Below, one piece after another: positions 35,301-45,218 of a stretch of 64,000 nucleotides of DNA (its first letter is position 1; each line of letters begins with the position of its first letter). The notes under the pieces are model-generated. The model saw only the letters and a list, made by a program, of their open reading frames with translations. It was not told the DNA's origin and made no database searches. Source of the DNA: Yunchengibacter salinarum (GTDB lineage Bacteria; Pseudomonadota; Alphaproteobacteria; Sphingomonadales; Kordiimonadaceae); assembly GCF_037658235.1 (NCBI RefSeq), contig NZ_JBBJLN010000008.1, forward strand, positions 148,917 through 212,916. Direction: 5' to 3'. The translations under genes and the position numbers were made by a program.

Positions 35301-36416
35301 ATGAAGGTCAGTATTGAACGCAGCGCCCTGCTGAAATCCCTTTCGCACGTCCAGTCGGTGGTGGAGCGCAAAACGACCATCCCGATTCTCGCCAATGTGA
35401 TGCTGGAAGCGGAAGGCGATCGCCTGGCCCTGACGGCCACGGATCTGGATATCGCGCTGGTGGAACACGCCCCCGCCATGATCGAGCAGGCGGGCGCCAC
35501 CACAGTTCCGGCGCACACCCTGCACGAGATCGTGCGCAAGCTGCCGGATGGCGCGGATGTCACCATGTCCCTGGAAGACGGGGAGCGGCTGGTGGTCATG
35601 GCGGGTCGGTCCCGCTTTTCCCTGGCCGCGCTGGACAAGCAGGATTTCCCCGTGATGAGCGAGGGCGAAATGCCCCACCGCTTCACCCTGCCATCCGCCG
35701 AATTGAAGCGCCTGATCGACAAGGCCCGCTTTGCCATCTCCACCGAGGAGACGCGCTATTACCTGAACGGCATCTATCTGCATGTGGCGGGCGACGGGGA
35801 CGATGCCCGCCTGCGCGCCGTGGCCACGGACGGCCACCGGCTGGCCCAGGTGGATCAGGACGTGCCCGAAGGCGCCAGCGGTATGCCCGGCGTGATCGTA
35901 CCGCGCAAGACCGTGAGCGAAGTGCGCAAGCTGATCGACGATTTCGAGGGCGGCGTGGATGTGGCGCTGAGCGACACGAAGATCCGCTTCGCCTATGACG
36001 GGGCGGTGATCACGTCCAAGCTGATCGACGGCACCTTCCCCGATTACAGCCGGGTGATCCCGGACGGCAATGACAAGCGCATGGAACTGGATTGCAAGCT
36101 CTGCCGCGATGCGGTGGACCGGGTGTCCACCATTTCCTCGGACAAGACGCGGTCGGTGAAACTGTCGCTGGACCGGGACAGCGTGACCTTTTCCGTCACC
36201 AGCCCGGACAGCGGCACCGCGCGGGAGGAAATGGCCGCTTCCTATGATGCCGACCCCATGGAGATCGGCTTCAACAGCCGCTATCTGATGGACATCCTCT
36301 CCCAGGTGGAGGGGGAAACAGTGCAAGTGGACCTGGCCGAAGCGAGCGCGCCCACCGTATTGCGCGACGTGATGGACGATCAGGCCCTTTATGTACTGAT
36401 GCCCATGCGGGTCTGA
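35301..36416 (+). CDS. dnaN: DNA polymerase III sliding clamp (beta)
   Basis: Ring-shaped processivity clamp, 371 residues in three repeated domains beginning MKVSIERSALLKSLSHVQSV. It ends in LYVLMPMRV, the conserved C-terminus at the partner-binding pocket. The start at 35301 agrees with the family; upstream in-frame codons lack conservation. It lies between dnaA and recF. Confidence 0.96.
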   Translation: MKVSIERSALLKSLSHVQSVVERKTTIPILANVMLEAEGDRLALTATDLDIALVEHAPAMIEQAGATTVPAHTLHEIVRKLPDGADVTMSLEDGERLVVMAGRSRFSLAALDKQDFPVMSEGEMPHRFTLPSAELKRLIDKARFAISTEETRYYLNGIYLHVAGDGDDARLRAVATDGHRLAQVDQDVPEGASGMPGVIVPRKTVSEVRKLIDDFEGGVDVALSDTKIRFAYDGAVITSKLIDGTFPDYSRVIPDGNDKRMELDCKLCRDAVDRVSTISSDKTRSVKLSLDRDSVTFSVTSPDSGTAREEMAASYDADPMEIGFNSRYLMDILSQVEGETVQVDLAEASAPTVLRDVMDDQALYVLMPMRV

Positions 36417-36456
36417 TCCACCCGCTGTTTCATGAAGCCCGGAACGGGAGTGACAT

Positions 36457-37656
36457 GTGCCCATGGACATGCCGCAGCGCAATAGCGGCGTGGCGGCCAG
36501 CGGGGCCATGATTGGCCGGGTGGCCGTGACACGGCTGACCCTGACCCGGTTCCGCTGCTATGAGCAGGCCCGGCTGGACCTGGCCGACGGGCCGGGCCTG
36601 GTGGTGCTGACGGGTGCCAACGGGGCGGGCAAGACCAATATCCTTGAAGCTGTGAGCTATCTGTCCCCTGGCAGGGGCCTGCGCGGCGCCGCCATGAGCG
36701 ATGTGACGCGGCTGGGGGCCGATCGCCCCTGGGCCGTGGCCGCCATGGTGACCGCCCGCGATCCGGGCGGCGCGCCGGAAGAGGTGCGCGTGGGCACCGG
36801 CCCGGCGGAAGACGGCACCGGTCGCCGGGTGGTCCGGCTGGACGGAGAGCCTGACCGCGGTGGCCGGGCGCTGGCCGATCGCTGGGCCGTCAACTGGCTC
36901 ACCCCCGCCATGGACCGGCTGTTCGTGGAAGCCCCCGCCGGGCGGCGCCGTTTTCTGGACCGTATGGTGCTCGGCCTCTATCCAGATCATGGCCGCCAGG
37001 TGGCCGCCTATGAGCGCGCCATGCGGGAACGCAACCGCCTGCTGGCCGACGGGCGCGGCGACCCGGCCTGGTTGCGGGCGGTGGAGGGCCGCATGGCCGC
37101 CCATGCGGTGGCCGTGGCCCATGCCCGGCTGGATTATGCGGGGCAACTGGCGGGCGTGCTGGACACGACGGGCGACGGCCCGTTTCCCCGCGCCCATCTG
37201 GCGCTGGATGGCTGGCTGGAGGAGCGCCTTCAGGACGGCACCCCCCCGGTGGAGGCGGAAGACGCTTACCGGGAACGCCTGAGCCGGGGCCGGGGGGAGG
37301 ATCAGGCCGCCGGGCGGGCGCGGCTGGGGGTGCACCGCACCGACCTGGTGGTCACCCATGGCGACAAGGCCATGCCCGCGCCGCTCTGTTCCACCGGTGA
37401 GCAGAAAGCCCTGCTGGTGGCGCTGGTGCTGGCAGGCAGCCGTATGCAGGCACAGCTTACCGGGCGGGCACCGATTCTGCTGCTGGACGAGGTGGCCGCC
37501 CATCTGGACAGCCACCGGCGGCGCGGTCTGTTCGACCAGTTGGAAGCCCTGGGAAGCCAGTGCTGGCTGACCGGAACGGATCGGGCGCTGTTCGAGTCGC
37601 TCGAAAGCCGGGCGCGCTTTCTGACCGTGGCGGATGCCACCGTGCGGAACGCCTGA
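36457..37656 (+). CDS. recF: DNA repair protein RecF
   Basis: SMC-like ATPase that helps load RecA at gaps. The 399-residue frame has LTLTRFRCYEQARLDL, Walker A GANGAGKTN (about 53-61), the signature region STGEQKALLVALVLA and Walker B LLLDEVAAHLD. GTG 36457 has the best-spaced GGGAG, but ATG 36463 or a later ATG near 36508 would still include the whole conserved domain, so the start is uncertain. It is 41 bp after dnaN. Confidence 0.93.
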   Translation: MPMDMPQRNSGVAASGAMIGRVAVTRLTLTRFRCYEQARLDLADGPGLVVLTGANGAGKTNILEAVSYLSPGRGLRGAAMSDVTRLGADRPWAVAAMVTARDPGGAPEEVRVGTGPAEDGTGRRVVRLDGEPDRGGRALADRWAVNWLTPAMDRLFVEAPAGRRRFLDRMVLGLYPDHGRQVAAYERAMRERNRLLADGRGDPAWLRAVEGRMAAHAVAVAHARLDYAGQLAGVLDTTGDGPFPRAHLALDGWLEERLQDGTPPVEAEDAYRERLSRGRGEDQAAGRARLGVHRTDLVVTHGDKAMPAPLCSTGEQKALLVALVLAGSRMQAQLTGRAPILLLDEVAAHLDSHRRRGLFDQLEALGSQCWLTGTDRALFESLESRARFLTVADATVRNA

Positions 37657-37796
37657 AAAACCGCCGTTTGGGAAAGGTGCGAATCAGGTCTGGAAGCGGG
37701 CGGCCCAAGCCTTTATAAGGAAACGAACACATGCCCATTCCCGCGGCGCCGCGCCCGTGGCCCGCACCAATCCGAACGCTGGAAGAAGGTCCCTCC

Positions 37797-40226
37797 ATGA
37801 GTGACGAAACGCATAATGCCGATGATGAGTATGGCGCCGGTTCGATCAAGGTTCTTAAGGGCCTGGACGCGGTTCGAAAACGCCCCGGCATGTATATTGG
37901 CGATACGGAGGATGGCTCCGGCCTGCATCACATGATCTTCGAGGTCTCGGACAACGCCATTGACGAGGCGCTGGCGGGCCACTGTGATCTGGTGACCATG
38001 ACGCTGAACCCCGATGGCAGTTGCTCGGTCAGCGATAATGGCCGCGGCATTCCCACCGACATCCATGAGGGGGAGGGCGTGTCCGCCGCGCAGGTGATCA
38101 TGACCCAGCTTCATGCGGGCGGCAAGTTCGACCAGAACAGCTACAAGGTATCCGGCGGCCTGCACGGCGTGGGCGTGTCGGTGGTGAACGCCCTGTCCGA
38201 CTGGCTGGAACTGCGCATATGGCGCAATGGCCGGGAGCATTTCATGCGTTTCGAGCGGGGCGAGCCCATTGGCGATCTGGAAGAGATCGGCGATGCCCAG
38301 GGCCAGCAGGGCACGCTGGTGACCTTCAAGCCGTCCACCGAAACCTTCAAGGACATCAATTTCGATTTCGAGCGGCTGAAGCACCGCTTCCGGGAACTGG
38401 CCTTTCTCAACAGCGGGGTCCGCATCCGCCTGGTGGACAATCGCCATACGGAAAAGGACGAGCTGGAGCTGTTCTATGAGGGCGGCATCACCGAGTTCGT
38501 GAAATATCTGGACCGGTCGAAAACCAGCATTATCGGGGAGCCCATCACCGTCATCGGGGAACGGGACGACATCACGGTGGAATTGTCCATGCAGTGGAAT
38601 GACAGTTTCCATGAAAACGTGCTGTGCTTCACCAACAATATTCCCCAGCGCGACGGCGGCACGCACCTGGCGGCGCTGCGCGCGGCCCTGACGCGATCGG
38701 TGAACGCCTATGTGCAGGAAACCGGGCTGGCCAAGAAATCCAAGGTGTCGCTGAGCGGGGACGATGCGCGGGAAGGGCTTACCTGTGTTCTTTCGGTGAA
38801 AATTCCGGACCCGAAATTTTCCAGCCAGACCAAGGACAAGCTGGTCTCCAGCGAAGTGCGCCCGGCGGTGGAGGGGCTGGTGGGCGAACAGCTTGGTGAA
38901 TGGTTCGGGGAGCATCCCGGCGAGGCCCGTACCGTGGTGCAGAAGATCATCGATGCGGCCACCGCGCGGGATGCGGCCCGCAAGGCGCGGGACCTGACCC
39001 GCCGCAAGGGCGCGCTGGACGTGGCGTCCCTGCCCGGCAAGCTGGCCGATTGCAGCGAGCGCGACCCCGCCAAATGCGAGCTTTTCATCGTGGAGGGGGA
39101 CAGCGCCGGCGGCTCGGCCAAGCAGGGCCGCGCACGCAACACGCAGGCGATCCTGCCGCTTCGGGGCAAGATCCTGAATGTGGAGCGGGCGCGCTTTGAT
39201 CGTATGCTGTCCTCCAACGAGATCGGCACGCTGATCACGGCGCTGGGCACCGGCATTGGTCGCGATGATTTCAACCTGGACAAGCTGCGCTACCACAAGA
39301 TCATCATCATGACCGACGCCGACGTGGACGGCGCCCACATCCGCACCCTGCTGCTGACCTTTTTCTATCGGCAGATGCCGGAGCTGGTGGAAAAGGGGCA
39401 TCTCTATATCGCCCAACCGCCGCTTTACAAAGTGGCCCGTGGCAAATCGGAAGTCTATCTGAAGGATGATGCCGCGCTGGACGACTATCTGATCGACACC
39501 GGCATTCAGGACGTGGTGATCACCGATGCCACCGGTGCCCAGCACGCCGGGGCGGCGATCAAGGACCTGGCCTCGCGGGCGCGCACGGTGCGCATGGTGA
39601 TGGCCGCCATGCCGGCCCGCCTGCCCAATCACCTGATCGAAACACTGGCCCTGATGGGTGGGCTGGACCCGGCCATGGAGGACGCACCCAACGCCCGCGA
39701 AAAGGTGGCCGCGGCTGTGGCCGCGCGGATCAACGCCTTTGCCGAAACGCCCGACCAGGAAGGCTGGAGCGGCGAAGCGGACGATGACGGCGGCTATCTG
39801 TTCCAGCATGAGGTGCGCGGCGTGACCGACATCTATCGCCTGGACCGGCGCTTCATCGACAGCCAGGAAGCCCAGAGCCTGCACGCCCGCATGGACGGGC
39901 TGGCCGACCTGTTCGAAAAGCCGCTGGTCGTGGAGCGCAAGGAGCAGGAAACCAAGGTACCCACGCCCATGGCCATGCTGTCACTGTTGCTGGACTTTGG
40001 CAAAAAGGGCCTGTCCACCCAGCGCTACAAGGGCCTGGGCGAAATGAACCCGGAACAGCTTTGGGAAACCACGCTGGACCCGTCGGCCCGGTCGCTTCTT
40101 CAGGTGAAAGCGGCGCAGGCCGACACGGCGGACGAAATCTTCACCAAGCTGATGGGGGATGTGGTGGAAGAACGCCGTACCTTCATTCAGGACAATGCGC
40201 TGAATGTGGTGAATCTGGATATCTGA
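37797..40226 (+). CDS. gyrB: DNA gyrase subunit B
   Basis: ATPase subunit of the supercoiling topoisomerase (EC 5.6.2.2), 809 residues. It has the GHKL ATPase (KRPGMYIGDT, VSDNAIDEALAGH, GGLHGVGVSVVNALS), the transducer, the Toprim motif EGDSAGGSAKQGR with the DADVDGAHIRTLLLTFFYR metal site, and the C-terminal QRYKGLGEMNPEQLWETT. GAAGAAGG precedes ATG 37797. It ends the dnaA-dnaN-recF-gyrB block before a bidirectional terminator. Confidence 0.97.
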   Translation: MSDETHNADDEYGAGSIKVLKGLDAVRKRPGMYIGDTEDGSGLHHMIFEVSDNAIDEALAGHCDLVTMTLNPDGSCSVSDNGRGIPTDIHEGEGVSAAQVIMTQLHAGGKFDQNSYKVSGGLHGVGVSVVNALSDWLELRIWRNGREHFMRFERGEPIGDLEEIGDAQGQQGTLVTFKPSTETFKDINFDFERLKHRFRELAFLNSGVRIRLVDNRHTEKDELELFYEGGITEFVKYLDRSKTSIIGEPITVIGERDDITVELSMQWNDSFHENVLCFTNNIPQRDGGTHLAALRAALTRSVNAYVQETGLAKKSKVSLSGDDAREGLTCVLSVKIPDPKFSSQTKDKLVSSEVRPAVEGLVGEQLGEWFGEHPGEARTVVQKIIDAATARDAARKARDLTRRKGALDVASLPGKLADCSERDPAKCELFIVEGDSAGGSAKQGRARNTQAILPLRGKILNVERARFDRMLSSNEIGTLITALGTGIGRDDFNLDKLRYHKIIIMTDADVDGAHIRTLLLTFFYRQMPELVEKGHLYIAQPPLYKVARGKSEVYLKDDAALDDYLIDTGIQDVVITDATGAQHAGAAIKDLASRARTVRMVMAAMPARLPNHLIETLALMGGLDPAMEDAPNAREKVAAAVAARINAFAETPDQEGWSGEADDDGGYLFQHEVRGVTDIYRLDRRFIDSQEAQSLHARMDGLADLFEKPLVVERKEQETKVPTPMAMLSLLLDFGKKGLSTQRYKGLGEMNPEQLWETTLDPSARSLLQVKAAQADTADEIFTKLMGDVVEERRTFIQDNALNVVNLDI

Positions 40227-40293
40227 TCGCGGCGTTGCCCGGTCTCGCGCCGACCCGGCGAGGGCGGGCGCGCCCGGATGTGGTGGAAACGGG

Positions 40294-40325
40294 AAAGGGC
40301 GGCGCCCATGCTGGCGCCGCCCTTT
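40294..40325. terminator. Bidirectional terminator between gyrB and the chemoreceptor gene
   Basis: The stem AAAGGGCGGCGCC (40294-40306) / GGCGCCGCCCTTT (40313-40325) has a 6-nt loop and is followed by further T residues. It serves the convergent gyrB and chemoreceptor genes. Confidence 0.88.
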
Positions 40326-40350
40326 TTCCGTTCGATCCCGCGCCGGGCCC

Positions 40351-42558
40351 TTAGCCCTGGCGGATTTCCGTAAGGAATTTCTCCACCTCGGTGCGCAGAT
40401 CGTCCGATTGCCGGGTCAGATCCTGCGCCGAGGACAGCACCGAATTGGAAGCCTTGCCGGTGGAGGCGGCCCCCTCGTTCACATCGGTCATGTTGCTGGT
40501 CACCTCGTTGGTGCCGGTGGACACTTCCGAAACATTGCGTGCGATTTCCTGTGTGGAGGCATCCTGCTCTTCCACCGCGGAGGCGATGGACACAGCGGTG
40601 GAATCGATGTCGGAAATGATTTCCTTGATCTTTTCCATCGCCTTCACCGCCGTATTGGTGGCGTTCTGCATCCCGCTCACCTGGCCGGAAATCTCTTCCG
40701 TGGCCTTGCCGGTCTGGCTGGCCAGATTCTTCACCTCGCTGGCCACCACGGCAAAGCCCTTGCCCGCATCGCCGGCACGGGCGGCCTCGATCGTGGCGTT
40801 GAGCGCCAGCAGGTTGGTCTGCTCGGCAATGTCGTTGATAAGCTGAACCACTTCGCCGATCTTGTCCGCCGCGCTCACCAGTTCGGCAATGTCCTTGCTG
40901 GCTTCTTCGGTGCGTTTCACCGCATCGCGGGCCGCTTCGGAGGACTGGGTGGTCTGGCCGGTGATTTCCCGCACGGAGCTGGACAGCTCTTCCGCGGCGC
41001 TGGCCACCATCTGGGCGTTGCTGGATGCCTGCTCGGCCGCCTTGGTCACCACGGCGGAACGCTGCGAAGTATCTTCCGCCGTTTCGGACATTTCGCGGGC
41101 GGAACTTTCCATGTCGCTGGCGGAGCGGGATACCTTTTCCACCACGGCCATGACCGACTTCTCGAACTGATCCGCCATTTCCAGCATGGCCCGGCGGCGT
41201 TCTTCCCTGGCCTGACGGTCGGCCTCTTCCTTTTCCTTGCGCTGACGCTCTTCGTCCTCGCGCTTGGCTTTTTCCTCTTCCTCGCGGCGCTGGCGCTCCA
41301 GCTCTTCCTGTTCGCGCTGCTCCTTCTCCAGGCGCTGGCGCTCCACGGCGTTTTCCTTGAAGACCTGCACCGCGCGGGCCATTTCGCCGATCTCGTCCAC
41401 CCGGTCGGAATGGGGCACTTCGGCATCCAGATTGCCGTCGGCCAGCACGGTCATGGTGCGGGTCAGCGCATTGACCGGAGCGACCACGCGACCCAACACG
41501 ATCCATGCTGCCGCGGCGCCGATCAGAATGGCCACCACCAGCAGCAGCACACTGGTGATCAGGTCACCGGTGGCATCGCCCATCAACTGCTCGTTCAGTT
41601 CCGTGGCCAGTGCGTCGGCTTCCCCCGCCATGCTGGATATGGGGGCGGTGGCTTCCCGAGACCGGTCCATCCAGGTCTGGGCATCCACGGGATAGTCGTC
41701 CCCCAGGTCGGCGGCCATGTACACATCGTCCCGAAGCAGGCTGAAATCCTGGAAGAACTTGGTCTTGATGGGCTCGATCAGCGACCGGATCTCGTCATTC
41801 ACCAGATCGCTCTGCGCCACGTTCTGTACCTGGCTCCAGGCATTGCGCACATGGCCGCTATACTGGCTGACGATCTGAAGTTTGAAACTGTTCAGCTTTT
41901 CCCCGGAAGCGATATTGTTGCCGATGGAGGCCGAGTCGCGCCCCGCATATTCGATCATCACCCAGAGCTGATATTTCAGTTGCCGCACGGCGGCCAGCCG
42001 GGCATTGCCGGCGGTGAAATTGATCTCGATGGTGCTGCGCAGGTCCGCCGCGGCTTCCACCAGGTCGGCAATGGTCCGCATGATCGAGCGGGAGCGCAGT
42101 ACCCGCTGATCCGCCCCCGCGGCCAGATCATCGGCGATCTGGTCACCCATGCCCTTGTATTCCGCCCAGGCATCATCCAGGGCTTTCACCTTATCCTGCC
42201 GATCCGGGAAATCGGGCAGTTCCTCCATATCGGCTTTCAGCGTGTTGAAGGCGCGCATGGCGGCCTGGCGCTGGGCTTCGGCCTCGTTGCGGATGTCGGA
42301 AGACGCCGAGCCTTCCAGGCCGTAGGCCGTGTTGACAATGATCCGTTCCCCCCCGGCGGCAAATTTCAGTTGCGCCAGATCATCCGACACCTTGTTCACC
42401 GTCTGGGAGCGGTCGGCCACGGACTGGGTGTCCAGCGCCGTGAACACGCGCACCACGGACAGTACGATCACGGCAAGCAACAAAAGGCCGGTAACGGTGA
42501 TCAGCAAATTGCGAACGGAAAGGACGCGCTTGTTAAGCAGACCATCAAGTACGGACAT
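40351..42558 (-). CDS. Membrane methyl-accepting chemotaxis protein
   Basis: Chemoreceptor of 735 residues. TM1 (about 16-36) and TM2 (about 330-352) enclose a periplasmic sensor of about 290 residues of unassigned type that is predicted mainly helical. A HAMP domain follows (RVVAPVNALTRTMTVLADGNLDAEVP). A highly charged Glu/Arg/Lys coiled coil of about 60 residues lies between HAMP and the signalling domain, which is unusual. The tip QTNLLALNATIEAARAGDAG (near 580) is standard. A hairpin-forming inverted repeat lies 70-104 bp upstream of the start. Ligand is unknown. Confidence 0.92.
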   Translation of the reverse strand: MSVLDGLLNKRVLSVRNLLITVTGLLLLAVIVLSVVRVFTALDTQSVADRSQTVNKVSDDLAQLKFAAGGERIIVNTAYGLEGSASSDIRNEAEAQRQAAMRAFNTLKADMEELPDFPDRQDKVKALDDAWAEYKGMGDQIADDLAAGADQRVLRSRSIMRTIADLVEAAADLRSTIEINFTAGNARLAAVRQLKYQLWVMIEYAGRDSASIGNNIASGEKLNSFKLQIVSQYSGHVRNAWSQVQNVAQSDLVNDEIRSLIEPIKTKFFQDFSLLRDDVYMAADLGDDYPVDAQTWMDRSREATAPISSMAGEADALATELNEQLMGDATGDLITSVLLLVVAILIGAAAAWIVLGRVVAPVNALTRTMTVLADGNLDAEVPHSDRVDEIGEMARAVQVFKENAVERQRLEKEQREQEELERQRREEEEKAKREDEERQRKEKEEADRQAREERRRAMLEMADQFEKSVMAVVEKVSRSASDMESSAREMSETAEDTSQRSAVVTKAAEQASSNAQMVASAAEELSSSVREITGQTTQSSEAARDAVKRTEEASKDIAELVSAADKIGEVVQLINDIAEQTNLLALNATIEAARAGDAGKGFAVVASEVKNLASQTGKATEEISGQVSGMQNATNTAVKAMEKIKEIISDIDSTAVSIASAVEEQDASTQEIARNVSEVSTGTNEVTSNMTDVNEGAASTGKASNSVLSSAQDLTRQSDDLRTEVEKFLTEIRQG

Positions 42559-42627
42559 AAAACTGTGATCCTCCACGCTCACCGGACTGATACGTCTGCC
42601 CGGCCATGCCGATTTGAAACTGAGCTT

Positions 42628-42662
42628 GAAGAGACGGTTACCCCTTTTAACCGTATCTCTTC
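42628..42662 (-). promoter_or_regulatory. Long inverted repeat upstream of the chemoreceptor gene
   Basis: GAAGAGACGGTTA (42628-42640) pairs with TAACCG-ta-TCTCTTC (42648-42662): 13 base pairs with a 2-nt bulge and a 7-nt loop. No U tract follows on the minus strand, so it is not a standard terminator. It could be an mRNA leader hairpin or an operator for the chemoreceptor gene. Confidence 0.55.
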
Positions 42663-42832
42663 CAGCCGGAATAGAAGCATTAAGCCCGCCACATTTCAAG
42701 GTCGGAGGGCCATCACCATACAATCAGGGGTGAATTGACCACGCCTTCCCCCTTTTCAATCCGGGCGGTTACCAAAACCCGACCGGAAACCGGTTTCCCG
42801 GTCCTGCCCGCCCCTATCGGGACAGGCGGGGC

Positions 42833-43177
42833 TCAAATATCGGGGTTGGGATCAGGCGCATGGGACAGCGCGGCGCCCGCGCGCTCCGTGAATTTCTTCA
42901 GCATCAGGTCCGGCCCCGCCAGCAGCATCAACCCCATTTCCGTGGCGCTCTGCCAGCGCACGCGCCCGGCGAAGTGGCCCAGCGACTCGATGCTCAGCAG
43001 CAATTCCGCGCCCGGCTCGAAGGCATGGTCCGCCGCCACCAGAACACCCGCCAGAGACACATCCCGCACATGGCAATCATAGAGGCGCCCGTCTTCGTCT
43101 TCCAGCGTGCCGATCCAATCCACTTCCTGGCGCGTGTCCTGCCTGCGCTCGCTGTCTTCGCCTGATGTGTCTGTCAT
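42833..43177 (-). CDS. PilZ domain protein
   Basis: A 114-residue single-domain protein. The c-di-GMP-binding signature is present: the Arg motif RRQDTR near the N-terminus and D-x-S-x-x-G as DVSLAG. Family members bind cyclic di-GMP and alter motility, adhesion or polysaccharide output. It lies next to a chemoreceptor gene but 270 bp away; a joint role in motility is only suggestive. A start at 43177 keeps just the domain. Confidence 0.85.
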   Translation of the reverse strand: MTDTSGEDSERRQDTRQEVDWIGTLEDEDGRLYDCHVRDVSLAGVLVAADHAFEPGAELLLSIESLGHFAGRVRWQSATEMGLMLLAGPDLMLKKFTERAGAALSHAPDPNPDI

Positions 43178-43325
43178 GGTGTTGTCCCGCCCCTCGGCCC
43201 GCAAGGCCTTGTTTTTTATTGCCCAGACATCTTAAAAGGTTGCATCGCCGCGTCAAAGCCAAGTTTGGTCAAAGTTTCGAGAGCCGCCCCGCGCCGCGCG
43301 CCACCGCATCAGGGAGACCACGCCC

Positions 43326-44141
43326 ATGTCCAAATCCGCCGCCAGTGCCGCAGAGGCCGCCATTGTCCCGCGTCGCGGGCCGGTTCGCAAGGGGGTGGAC
43401 GCGATCCGGTCGGTGCTGTTCAATCTGGCTTTTTACGGCTTCAATCTGATCTATCTGCCGCTGGTGGTGCTGCCGGCCACGCTGGTGGCGGGGGAAGGGG
43501 CGATCCGCCGCCTGATCTGGGTCTATTGCCGGTCTTCCGTGTTTCTGGCCCGCTGGGTCATGGGGATCAGGCTGGTCTATGACGGGGAAGAAGCCCTGCC
43601 GCGCACCGGGCCGATCATCATTGCCGCCGCCCACCAGAGCAATATGGACCCGATCATCACCTATCTGCTGCGGTCGGATGTGACGGCGCTGGCCAAGAAA
43701 GAGTTGTTCCGGGTACCGGTGATTGGCCGCGTTCTGTCCAGGATCGGCATCGTCAAGGTGGACCGGCAGAGTGGCCGTGCCCATCGGGGCATGGACCAGG
43801 TGGGGGAGGCCGTGCGCGCCGAGGGCAAGGCGCTGATCGTCTATCCCCAGGCCACCCGCGTAAAGCCGGGGGACCGGCGCAAGCTGAAATCCGGTGCCTA
43901 TCACCTGCAACAGGATACCGGGCTGCCGGTCTATCCGGTGGCCACCAATACCGGCCTGTTCTGGCGCAAGGGATTTTTCCACCGTTCGGGCGTCGCGGTT
44001 TTCCGGGTGGGGGAGAAGCTGCCCCACAATCTGTCCAAGGCGGCTTTCATGGAACGGCTGACGGATACGGTGGTGCATGACAGCGAAGCGCTGGCCGAGG
44101 CCGCCGGTTTCACGCGGGAGCTTGAAAAACAGCGTACATGA
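43326..44141 (+). CDS. plsC: 1-acyl-sn-glycerol-3-phosphate acyltransferase family protein
   Basis: Membrane acyltransferase that makes phosphatidic acid from lysophosphatidic acid. The 271 residues include a hydrophobic N-terminal segment (about 37-60), the catalytic HQSNMD (H-x4-D motif), KKELFRVPVIG, and VYPQATRV in place of the usual FPEGTR block. The Gly-to-Ala change in that block is notable but the charged Arg remains. GGGAGA precedes ATG 43326. Confidence 0.88.
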   Translation: MSKSAASAAEAAIVPRRGPVRKGVDAIRSVLFNLAFYGFNLIYLPLVVLPATLVAGEGAIRRLIWVYCRSSVFLARWVMGIRLVYDGEEALPRTGPIIIAAAHQSNMDPIITYLLRSDVTALAKKELFRVPVIGRVLSRIGIVKVDRQSGRAHRGMDQVGEAVRAEGKALIVYPQATRVKPGDRRKLKSGAYHLQQDTGLPVYPVATNTGLFWRKGFFHRSGVAVFRVGEKLPHNLSKAAFMERLTDTVVHDSEALAEAAGFTRELEKQRT

Positions 44142-44167
44142 CAAATCTCTCCCTGAGGCGGTCTTTT

Positions 44168-44196
44168 TTGCACAAGGCGGTTCAGCCCGCTAGACT
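44168..44196 (+). promoter_or_regulatory. cysE promoter
   Basis: TTGCAC (44168-44173), 17 bp, TAGACT (44191-44196), starting 27 bp after plsC and 66 bp before cysE. Confidence 0.55.
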
Positions 44197-44261
44197 ATTG
44201 GTTCGGCCCGGCGCGGCATCTGTTCCGTCCGGCGCGATTCACAGCATGGAATGAGGCGAAC

Positions 44262-45152
44262 ATGACCAGCACAGCGCAATCCGGCCATTGGCGCGGCAGC
44301 AATGACGAAACCGGACCCAAACGGGACGAGACCGTGCGCGCGCTGCTGGATCGGCGCGCACAGTATAACAGCCTGTGCGGCCTGACCATGCGCCGGGTGG
44401 ACGGGCTGCTTCATGGCCTTCTGTCCCTGCTGTTTCCCCATTTCGACCCCGGCCCGCGCTGCCGGGAAACGCTGGGCAGGCAACTGGCGGCGGTGGAGGA
44501 TGACCTCACCGCCATGGTCGCCTGCGTGCGCCACGAATCGGACCACGGCCCCGCGCGCGAAATTGTCGCCGCTTTGGTGGCGCAGCTTCCCCACATTGCC
44601 GAGCAGTGTCATGCGGACGCCGAAGCCCTGCTGGCGGGCGATCCGGCGGCGGAAAGCATCGAAGAAGTGATCCTGGCCTATCCGGGCTTTTTCGCCGTGG
44701 CCAGCTACCGGCTGGCCCACGCGCTGCTGCTGCTGGACGTGCCCTTGCTGCCACGGCTGATCACCGAGTGCGCCAAGCAGGCCACCGGCATCGACATTCA
44801 CCCCAAGGCCCGTATCGGCGCCCGCTTCTTCATCGATCACGGCACGGGCGTGGTGATCGGCGGCACGGCGGTGATCGGTGACGATGTGAAGCTCTATCAG
44901 GGTGTGACACTGGGCGCGCTCAGCGTGGACAAGGACAAGCGGCACGAAAAGCGCCACCCCACGGTGGAAGACAATGTGGTCATTTATGCCAGCGCCTGCA
45001 TTCTGGGCGGCGAGACCACGGTGGGCGCCAATTCCATCATTGGCGGCAATGTGTGGCTGACCCGCTCGGTGCCCCCCTGGTCACGGGTGATGTTCCGCGC
45101 CTGCGACACCGAAGAAATCGTGCCGCTGCACGCCCGCAAGAAAAAAGCCTGA
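44262..45152 (+). CDS. cysE: Serine O-acetyltransferase
   Basis: Acetylates serine to O-acetylserine, the first step of cysteine synthesis (EC 2.3.1.30). The 296 residues have an extended helical N-terminal region and the left-handed beta-helix with IHPKARIGARFFIDHGTGVVIG (read in two halves), QGVTLGALS and IGGNVWLTRSVPP. This is the longer EpsC-like type. The C-terminus ends in HARKKKA and lacks the terminal Ile used by E. coli CysE to dock into CysK. cysK follows 66 bp downstream. Confidence 0.92.
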   Translation: MTSTAQSGHWRGSNDETGPKRDETVRALLDRRAQYNSLCGLTMRRVDGLLHGLLSLLFPHFDPGPRCRETLGRQLAAVEDDLTAMVACVRHESDHGPAREIVAALVAQLPHIAEQCHADAEALLAGDPAAESIEEVILAYPGFFAVASYRLAHALLLLDVPLLPRLITECAKQATGIDIHPKARIGARFFIDHGTGVVIGGTAVIGDDVKLYQGVTLGALSVDKDKRHEKRHPTVEDNVVIYASACILGGETTVGANSIIGGNVWLTRSVPPWSRVMFRACDTEEIVPLHARKKKA

Positions 45153-45218
45153 CCAGGCCGCGGCGCCACACCGGCAAAGCTGCTGTTTTATCGCTTTTCC
45201 GTATCGAGGGAGACCCAT

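Noticed and set aside
37713..39884. 723-codon open frame antisense to gyrB
   Set aside because: A shadow of a GC-rich gene: its protein is His/Gly/Arg-biased with no family motif, while the plus strand encodes intact GyrB.
40408..42738. 776-codon open frame antisense to the membrane chemoreceptor
   Set aside because: Repetitive His/Gly-rich translation without domains; the minus strand encodes a complete chemoreceptor.
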